64,000 nt of DNA from Bathymodiolus brooksi (taxonomy: Eukaryota; Mollusca; Bivalvia; Mytilida; Modiolidae). A program made the position numbers and the translations under genes. Below the pieces are notes generated by a model, which was given only the letters and a program-made list of their open reading frames with translations, was not told the DNA's origin and did no database searches. The stretch covers positions 34,461,331-34,525,330 of the forward strand of contig OY804583.1 of assembly GCA_963680875.1 (NCBI GenBank), read 5' to 3'. Of the stretch, positions 53,401 to 62,000 are shown piece by piece (position 1 is the stretch's first letter; each line of letters begins with the position of its first letter).

Positions 53401-53529
53401 TGTCAGTTATAACGTAGAACATGGTGAACAGTTTTATTGGTGTTTAACGACACCGTCAACAATGTGTCAGGTATAGCGTATAACATGCTGGCCAGTTTTA
53501 TTGGTGTTTAACGACACTTTCAACAATAT
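47432..53529 (+). repeat. Rearranged 1845-bp HOR units at the right of domain III
   Basis: The unit starting at 47432 keeps monomers 1-17, then loses 18-23 and later loses about 318 bp near 48960, where a GTGCTT monomer is followed by ATTGTTGCTT. TTTCATC markers at 47671, 49136, 50789, 51679 and 53204 are spaced 1465, 1653, 890 and 1525 bp instead of 1845. Private variants include ATTGTTGCTTAACAACAC near 50641, CATGCTGTCCAG near 51451 and GTCAGGGATAATG near 52135. No non-satellite sequence interrupts it. Confidence 0.8.
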
Positions 53530-55207
53530 GTCAGGTATAACGTAGAACATGGTGACCAGTTTTATTGGTGCTTAACGCCACTTTCAACAATGTGTCAGGT
53601 ATAACGTAGAACATGGTGACCTGTTTTATTGGTGCTTAACGACACTTTCAACAATGTGTCAGGTATAATGTAGAACATGGTGACCAGTTTTATTGGTGTT
53701 TATCGACACTTTCAACAATGTGTCAGGTATAACGTAGAACATGGTGACCAGTTTTATTGGTGTTTAACGCCACTTTCAACAATGTAGTTATAGTGTAGAA
53801 CATGGTGACCAGTTTTATTGGTGTTTAACGTCACTTTCAACAATGTGTCAGTTATAACGTAGAACATGGTGAACAGTTTTATTGGTGTTTAACGACACTT
53901 TCAACAATGTGTCAGGTATAATGTAGAACATGGTGACCAGTTTTATTGGTGTTTAACGACACTTTCAACAATGTGTCAGGTATAACATAGAACATGGTGA
54001 CCAGTTTTATTGGTGTTTAACGACACTTTCAACAATGTGTCAGGTATAACGTAGAACATGGTGACCAGTTTTATTGGTGTTTATTAACACTTTCAACAAT
54101 GTGTCAGGTATAACGTATTACATGGTGACCAGTTTTATTGGTGTTTAACGACACTCAACAATATGTCAGGTATAATGTAGAACATGGTGACCAGTTTTAT
54201 TGGTGTTTAACGCCACTTTCAACAATGTTAGTTATAGTGTAGAACATGGTGACCAGTTTTATTGGTGTTTAACGACACTTACAACAATGTGTCAGGTATA
54301 ATGTAGAACATGGTGACCAGTTTTATTGGTGTTTAATGCCACTTTCAACAATGTTAGTTATAGTGTAGAACATGGTGACCAGTTTTATTGGTGTTTAATG
54401 CCACTTTCAACAATGTGTCAGGTATAACGTAGAACATGGTGACCAGTTTTATTGATGTTTAACAACACTTTCAACAATGTGTCAGGTATAACGTAGAACA
54501 TGGTGACCAGTTTTATTGGTGTTTAACGTCACTTTCAACAATGTGTCAGTTATAACGTAGAACATGGTGAACAGTTTTATTGGTGTTTAACGACACTTTC
54601 AACAATGTGTCAGGTATAATGTAGAACATGGTGACCAGTTTTATTGGTGTTTAACGACACTTTCAACAATGTGTCAGGTATAACATAGAACATGGTGACC
54701 AGTTTTATTGGTGTTTAACGACACTTTCAACAATGTGTCAGGTATAACGTAGAACATGGTGACCAGTTTTATTGGTGTTTATTAACACTTTCAACAATGT
54801 GTCAGGTATAACGTATTACATGGTGACCAGTTTTATTGGTGTTTAACGACACTCAACAATATGTCAGGTATAATGTAGAACATGGTGACCAGTTTTATTG
54901 GTGTTTAACGCCACTTTCAACAATGTTAGTAATAGTGTAGAACATGGTGACCAGTTTTATTGGTGTTTAACGACACTTTCAACAATGTGTCAGGTATAAT
55001 GTAGAACATGGTGACCAGTTTTATTGGTGTTTAATGCCACTTTCAACAATGTTAGTTATAGTGTAGAACATGGTGACCAGTTTTATTGGTGTTTAATGCC
55101 ACTTTCAACAATGTGTCAGGTATAACGTAGAACATGGTGAACAGTTTTATTGATGTTTAACAACACTTTCAACAATGTGTCAGGTATAACGTAGAACATG
55201 GTGACCC

Positions 55208-55262
55208 GTTTAATTGGTGTTTATCGACATTTTCAACAATGTGTCAGGTATAACGTAGAACA
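55208..55262 (+). repeat. 55-bp monomer with a 9-bp deletion
   Basis: This copy begins GTTTAATTGG and ends GTAGAACA, going straight into GTTTTATTGG. The nine bases CATGGTGAC that normally separate GTAGAA from CAGTTTT are missing. A CA is repeated at both ends of the lost stretch, consistent with slippage or microhomology-mediated loss. The deletion removes the GGTGACC dyad. The same monomer is found at 60724-60778. Confidence 0.9.
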
Positions 55263-56850
55263 GTTTTATTGGTGTTTAATGCCACTTTCAACAATGTTAG
55301 TTATAGTGTAGAACATGGTGACCAGTTTTATTGGTGTTTAACGACACTTTCAACAATGTGTCAGGTATAATGTAGAACATGGTGACCAGTTTTATTGGTG
55401 TTTAATGCCACTTTCAACAATGTTAGTTATAGTGTAGAACATGGTGACCAGTTTTATTGGTGTTTAATGCCACTTTCAACAATGTGTCAGGTATAACGTA
55501 GAACATGGTGACCAGTTTTATTGATGTTTAACAACACTTTCAACAATGTGTCAGGTATAACGTAGAACATGGTGACCCATTTAATTGGTGTTTATCGACA
55601 CTTTCAACAATGTGTCAGGTATAACGTAGAACATGGTGACCAGTTTTATTGGTGTTTAACGACACTTTCAACAATGTGTCAGGTATAACGTATGACATGG
55701 TGACCAGTTTTATTGGTGTTTAACGACACTTTCAACAATGTGTCAGGTATAACATAGAACATGGTGACCAGTTTTATTGGTGCTAAACGACACTTTCAAC
55801 AATGTGTCAGGTATAACGTAGAACATGGTGACGAGTTTTATTGGTGTTTAACGCCACTTTCAACAATGTTAGTTATAGTGTAGAACATGGTGACCAGTTT
55901 TATTGGTGCTTAATGCCACTTTCAACAATGTGTCAGGTATAACGTAGAACATGGTGACCAGTTTTATTGGTGTTTAACGACACTTTCAACAATGTGTCAG
56001 GTATAACATAGAACATGGTGACCAGTTTTATTGGTGCTTAACGACACTTTCAACAATGTGTCAGGTATAACATAGAACATGGTGACCAGTTTTATTGGTG
56101 TTTAATGCCACTTTCAACAATGTTAGTTATAGTGTAGAACATGGTGACCAGTTTTATTGGTGTTTAACGACACTGTCAATAATGTGTCAGGTATAGCATA
56201 TAACATGCTGGCCAGTTTTATTGGTGTTTAACGACACTTTCAACAATATGTCAGGTATAACGTAGAACATGGTGACCAGTTTTATTGTTGCTTAACGACA
56301 CTTTCAACAATGTGTCAGGTATAACGTAGAACATGGTGACCAATTTTATTGGTGTTTAACGACACTTTCAACAATGTGTCAGGTATAACGTAGAACATGG
56401 TGATCAGTTTTATTGGTGTTTAATGCCACTTTCAACAATGTTAGTTATAGTGTAGAACATGGTGACCAGTTTTATTGGTGTTTAACGACACTTTCAACAA
56501 TATGTCAGGTATAACGTAGAACATGGTGACCAGTTTTATTGGTGTTTAACGCCACTTTCAACAATGTTAGTTATAGTGTAGAACATGGTGACCAGTTTTA
56601 TTGGTGTTTAACGACACTTTCAACAATGTGTCAGTTATAACGTAGAACATGGTGAACAGTTTTATTGGTGTTTAACGACACTTTCAACAATGTGTCAGGT
56701 ATAGCGTATAACATGCTGGCCAGTTTTATTGGTGTTTAACGACACTTTCAACAATATGTCAGGTATAACGTAGAACATGGTGACCAGTTTTATTGGTGCT
56801 TAACGCCACTTTCAACAATGTGTCAGGTATAACGTAGAACATGGTGACCA

Positions 56851-56915
56851 GTTTTATTGGTGCTTAACGACACTTTCAACAATGTGTCAGGTATAAATGT
56901 AGAACATGGTGACCA
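56851..56915 (+). repeat. 65-bp monomer with a one-base insertion
   Basis: This copy reads GTATAAATGTAG where other monomers read GTATAATGTAG, an added A. The same change occurs at 62367-62431, 5516 bp away, and was not noticed anywhere else. It therefore predates the 5.5-kb duplication and serves as a landmark for it. Confidence 0.9.
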
Positions 56916-57105
56916 GTTTTATTGGTGTTTATCGACACTTTCAACAATGTGTCAGGTATAACGTAGAACATGGTGACCAGTTTTATTGGTGTTTAACGCC
57001 ACTTTCAACAATGTTAGTTATAGTGTAGAACATGGTGACCAGTTTTATTGGTGTTTAACGACACTTTCAACAATGTGTCAGTTATAACGTAGAACATGGT
57101 GAACA

Positions 57106-57169
57106 GTTTTATTGGTGTTTAACGACACTGTCAACAATGTGTCAGGTATAGCGTATAACATGCTGGCCA
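57106..57169 (+). repeat. Example of type M monomer (CTGGCCAG variant)
   Basis: Type M is the most divergent regular 64-bp variant. CACTGTCAAC replaces CACTTTCAAC, ATAGCGTATAACATG replaces ATAACGTAGAACATG, and the 3' end is GCTGGCCA, giving an 8-bp perfect palindrome CTGGCCAG across the monomer junction. It occurs once to three times per higher-order unit and is a convenient phase marker. In the left domain one subtype has AATGTTTCAGG (near 1369, 3207, 6315, 9807, 11647, 13359, 17933). In the right half one subtype has CACCGTCAAC (near 26935, 35637, 42447, 47920, 51929, 53453, 63534). Confidence 0.93.
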
Positions 57170-57805
57170 GTTTTATTGGTGTTTAACGACACTTTCAACA
57201 ATATGTCAGGTATAACGTAGAACATGGTGACCAGTTTTATTGGTGCTTAACGCCACTTTCAACAATGTGTCAGGTATAACGTAGAACATGGTGACCTGTT
57301 TTATTGGTGTTTAACGACACTTTCAACAATGTGTCAGGTATAATGTAGAACATGGTGACCAGTTTTATTGGTGTTTAACGCCACTTTCAACAATGTTAGT
57401 TATAGTGTAGAACATGGTGACCAGTTTTATTGGTGTTTAACGACACTTTCAACAATGTGTCAGTTATAACGTAGAACATGGTGAACAGTTTTATTGGTGT
57501 TTAACGACACTGTCAACAATGTGTCAGGTATAGCGTATAACATGCTGGCCAGTTTTATTGGTGTTTAACGACACTTTCAACAATATGTCAGGTATAACGT
57601 AGAACATGGTGACCAGTTTTATTGTTGCTTAACGACACTTTCAACAATGTGTCAGGTATAACGTAGAACATGGTGACCAGTTTTATTGGTGTTTAACGAC
57701 ACTTTCAACAATGTGTCAGGTATAACGTAGAACATGGTGATCAGTTTTATTGGTGTTTAACGCCACTTTCATCAATGTTAGTTATAGTGTAGAACATGGT
57801 GACCA

Positions 57806-57869
57806 GTTTTATTGGTGTTTAACGACACTTTCAACAATGTGTCAGGTATAACGTAGAACATGGTGACCA
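57806..57869 (+). repeat. Example of canonical 64-bp monomer (type A)
   Basis: This copy represents the commonest monomer. It starts with GTTTTATTGGTG, carries TTTAACGACAC, then AATGTGTCAGGTATAACG, and ends TAGAACATGGTGACCA. It holds two CpG sites (TAACGAC and TAACGTAG), the interrupted dyad TGGT-G-ACCA, and AATAAA plus CCAAT when read on the minus strand. The start phase is arbitrary. All other variants are described as departures from this copy. Confidence 0.95.
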
Positions 57870-57931
57870 GTTTTATTGGTGTTTAACGCCACTTTCAACA
57901 ATGTTAGTTATAGTGTAGAACATGGTGACCA
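57870..57931 (+). repeat. Example of 62-bp monomer (type B)
   Basis: Type B differs from type A mainly in the centre. TTTAACGCCAC replaces TTTAACGACAC, and AATGTTAGTTATAGTG replaces AATGTGTCAGGTATAACG, with a net loss of 2 bp. B copies are scattered at fixed positions within the higher-order units, not in a strict A-B alternation. A subtype with AATGCTAG is common in the left half, and a subtype with TTTCATCAATG appears only from about 26.7 kb rightward. Because 64+62 is 126, an A-B pair preserves reading frame whereas A-A does not. Confidence 0.93.
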
Positions 57932-59044
57932 GTTTTATTGGTGTTTAACGACACTTTCAACAATGTGTCAGTTATAACGTAGAACATGGTGAACAGTTTT
58001 ATTGGTGTTTAACGACACCATCAACAATGTGTCAGGTATAGCGTATAACATGCTGGCCAGTTTTATTGGTGTTTAACGACACTTTCAACAATATGTCAGG
58101 TATAACGTAGAACATGGTGACCAGTTTTATTGGTGCTTAACGCCACTTTCAACAATGTGTCAGGTATAACGTAGAACATGGTGACCTGTTTTATTGGTGC
58201 TTAATGACACTTTCAACAATGTGTCAGGTATAATGTAGAACATGGTGACCAGTTTTATTGGTGTTTATCGACACTTTCAACAATGTGTCAGGTATAACGT
58301 AGAACATGGTGACCAGTTTTATTGGTGTTTAACGCCACTTTCAACAATGTAGTTATAGTGTAGAACATGGTGACCAGTTTTATTGGTGTTTAACGTCACT
58401 TTCAACAATGTGTCAGTTATAACGTAGAACATGGTGAACAGTTTTATTGGTGTTTAACGACACTTTCAACAATGTGTCAGGTATAATGTAGAACATGGTG
58501 ACCAGTTTTATTGGTGTTTAACGACACTTTCAACAATGTGTCAGGTATAACATAGAACATGGTGACCAGTTTTATTGGTGTTTAACGACACTTTCAACAA
58601 TGTGTCAGGTATAACGTAGAACATGGTGACCAGTTTTATTGGTGTTTATTAACACTTTCAACAATGTGTCAGGTATAACGTATTACATGGTGACCAGTTT
58701 TATTGGTGTTTAACGACACTCAACAATATGTCAGGTATAATGTAGAACATGGTGACCAGTTTTATTGGTGTTTAACGCCACTTTCAACAATGTTAGTTAT
58801 AGTGTAGAACATGGTGACCAGTTTTATTGGTGTTTAACGACACTTTCAACAATGTGTCAGGTATAATGTAGAACATGGTGACCAGTTTTATTGGTGTTTA
58901 ATGCCACTTTCAACAATGTTAGTTATAGTGTAGAACATGGTGACCAGTTTTATTGGTGTTTAATGCCACTTTCAACAATGTGTCAGGTATAACGTAGAAC
59001 ATGGTGACCAGTTTTATTGATGTTTAACAACACTTTCAACAATG

Positions 59045-62000
59045 TGTCAGGTATAACGTAGAACATGGTGACCAGTTTTATTGGTGCTTAACGCCACTTT
59101 CAACAATGTGTCAGGTATAACGTAGAACATGGTGACCTGTTTTATTGGTGCTTAATGACACTTTCAACAATGTGTCAGGTATAATGTAGAACATGGTGAC
59201 CAGTTTTATTGGTGTTTATCGACACTTTCAACAATGTGTCAGGTATAACGTAGAACATGGTGACCAGTTTTATTGGTGTTTAACGCCACTTTCAACAATG
59301 TAGTTATAGTGTAGAACATGGTGACCAGTTTTATTGGTGTTTAACGTCACTTTCAACAATGTGTCAGTTATAACGTAGAACATGGTGAACAGTTTTATTG
59401 GTGTTTAACGACACTTTCAACAATGTGTCAGGTATAATGTAGAACATGGTGACCAGTTTTATTGGTGTTTAACGACACTTTCAACAATGTGTCAGGTATA
59501 ACATAGAACATGGTGACCAGTTTTATTGGTGTTTAACGACACTTTCAACAATGTGTCAGGTATAACGTAGAACATGGTGACCAGTTTTATTGGTGTTTAT
59601 CGACACTTTCAACAATGTGTCAGGTATAACGTATTACATGGTGACCAGTTTTATTGGTGTTTAACGACACTCAACAATATGTCAGGTATAATGTAGAACA
59701 TGGTGACCAGTTTTATTGGTGTTTAACGCCACTTTCAACAATGTTAGTAATAGTGTAGAACATGGTGACCAGTTTTATTGGTGTTTAACGACACTTTCAA
59801 CAATGTGTCAGGTATAATGTAGAACATGGTGACCAGTTTTATTGGTGTTTAATGCCACTTTCAACAATGTTAGTTATAGTGTAGAACATGGTGACCAGTT
59901 TTATTGGTGTTTAATGCCACTTTCAACAATGTGTCAGGTATAACGTAGAACATGGTGACCAGTTTTATTGATGTTTAACAACACTTTCAACAATGTGTCA
60001 GGTATAACGTAGAACATGGTGACCAGTTTTATTGGTGTTTAACGTCACTTTCAACAATGTGTCAGTTATAACGTAGAACATGGTGAACAGTTTTATTGGT
60101 GTTTAACGACACTTTCAACAATGTGTCAGGTATAATGTAAAACATGGTGACCAGTTTTATTGGTGTTTAACGACACTTTCAACAATGTGTCAGGTATAGC
60201 ATAGAACATGGTGACCAGTTTTATTGGTGTTTAACGACACTTTCAACAATGTGTCAGGTATAACGTAGAACATGGTGACCAGTTTTATTGGTGTTTATTA
60301 ACACTTTCAACAATGTGTCAGGTATAACGTATTACATGGTGACCAGTTTTATTGGTGTTTAACGACACTCAACAATATGTCAGGTATAATGTAGAACATG
60401 GTGACCAGTTTTATTGGTGTTTAACGCCACTTTCAACAATGTTAGTAATAGTGTAGAACATGGTGACCAGTTTTATTGGTGTTTAACGACACTTTCAACA
60501 ATGTGTCAGGTATAATGTAGAACATGGTGACCAGTTTTATTGGTGTTTAATGCCACTTTCAACAATGTTAGTTATAGTGTAGAACATGGTGACCAGTTTT
60601 ATTGGTGTTTAATGCCACTTTCAACAATGTGTCAGGTATAACGTAGAACATGGTGAACAGTTTTATTGATGTTTAACAACACTTTCAACAATGTGTCAGG
60701 TATAACGTAGAACATGGTGACCCGTTTAATTGGTGTTTATCGACATTTTCAACAATGTGTCAGGTATAACGTAGAACAGTTTTATTGGTGTTTAATGCCA
60801 CTTTCAACAATGTTAGTTATAGTGTAGAACATGGTGACCAGTTTTATTGGTGTTTAACAACACTTTCAACAATGTGTCAGGTATAATGTAGAACATGGTG
60901 ACCAGTTTTATTGGTGTTTAATGCCACTTTCAACAATGTTAGTTATAGTGTAGAACATGGTGACCAGTTTTATTGGTGTTTAATGCCACTTTCAACAATG
61001 TGTCAGGTATAACGTAGAACATGGTGACCAGTTTTATTGATGTTTAACAACACTTTCAACAATGTGTCAGGTATAACGTAGAACATGGTGACCCATTTAA
61101 TTGGTGTTTATCGACACTTTCAACAATGTGTCAGGTATAACGTAGAACATGGTGACCAGTTTTATTGGTGTTTAACGACACTTTCAACAATGTGTCAGGT
61201 ATAACGTATGACATGGTGACCAGTTTTATTGGTGTTTAACGACACTTTCAACAATGTGTCAGGTATAACATAGAACATGGTGACCAGTTTTATTGGTGCT
61301 TAACGACACTTTCAACAATGTGTCAGGTATAACGTAGAACATGGTGACGAGTTTTATTGGTGTTTAACGCCACTTTCAACAATGTTAGTTATAGTGTAGA
61401 ACATGGTGACCAGTTTTATTGGTGTTTAATGCCACTTTCAACAATGTGTCAGGTATAACGTAGAACATGGTGACCAGTTTTATTGGTGTTTAACGACACT
61501 TTCAACAATGTGTCAGGTATAACATAGAACATGGTGACCAGTTTTATTGGTGCTTAACGACACTTTCAACAATGTGTCAGGTATAACATAGAACATGGTG
61601 ACCAGTTTTATTGGTGTTTAACGCCACTTTCAACAATGTTAGTTATAGTGTAGAACATGGTGACCAGTTTTATTGGTGTTTAACGACACTGTCAACAATG
61701 TGTCAGGTATAGCATATAACATGCTGGCCAGTTTTATTGGTGTTTAACGACACTTTCAACAATATGTCAGGTATAACGTAGAACATGGTGACCAGTTTTA
61801 TTGTTGCTTAACGACACTTTCAACAATGTGTCAGGTATAACGTAGAACATGGTGACCAATTTTATTGGTGTTTAACGACACTTTCAACAATGTGTCAGGT
61901 ATAACGTAGAACATGGTGATCAGTTTTATTGGTGTTTAATGCCACTTTCAACAATGTTAGTTATAGTGTAGAACATGGTGACCAGTTTTATTGGTGTTTA

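Larger units (their letters stand above)
34981..53530 (+). repeat. Domain III: satellite built on the 1845-bp, 29-monomer HOR
   Basis: M monomers occur at spacings of 508, 955 and 382 bp in order, summing to 1845. Spacings outside this set (891, 573, 320, 638 and others) mark rearranged units. Domain markers are the 61-bp monomer TTTAACGCCAC with AATGTAGTTATAG, the AACGTCAC monomer that follows it, TTTCATCAATG, and TTTATTAACAC monomers carrying GTATAGTGTATTAC. Neighbouring units are nearly identical, implying more recent homogenisation than in domain II. Confidence 0.87.
53530..59044 (+). repeat. Domain IV: 5.5-kb unit, copy 1
   Basis: This segment matches 59045-64000 at an offset of 5516 bp. 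It begins in domain III order (CACCGTC M monomer at 53473 just outside) and changes near 54.2 kb to a region rich in TTTAATGCC and ATTGATGTTTAACAAC monomers. It then returns near 56.2-58.4 kb to M, ATTGTTGCTT and TTTCATC order. It contains an internal repeat of 698 bp (TTTATTAACAC at 54082 and 54780). Rare landmarks are a 55-bp monomer at 55208-55262 and a 65-bp monomer at 56851-56915. Confidence 0.85.
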
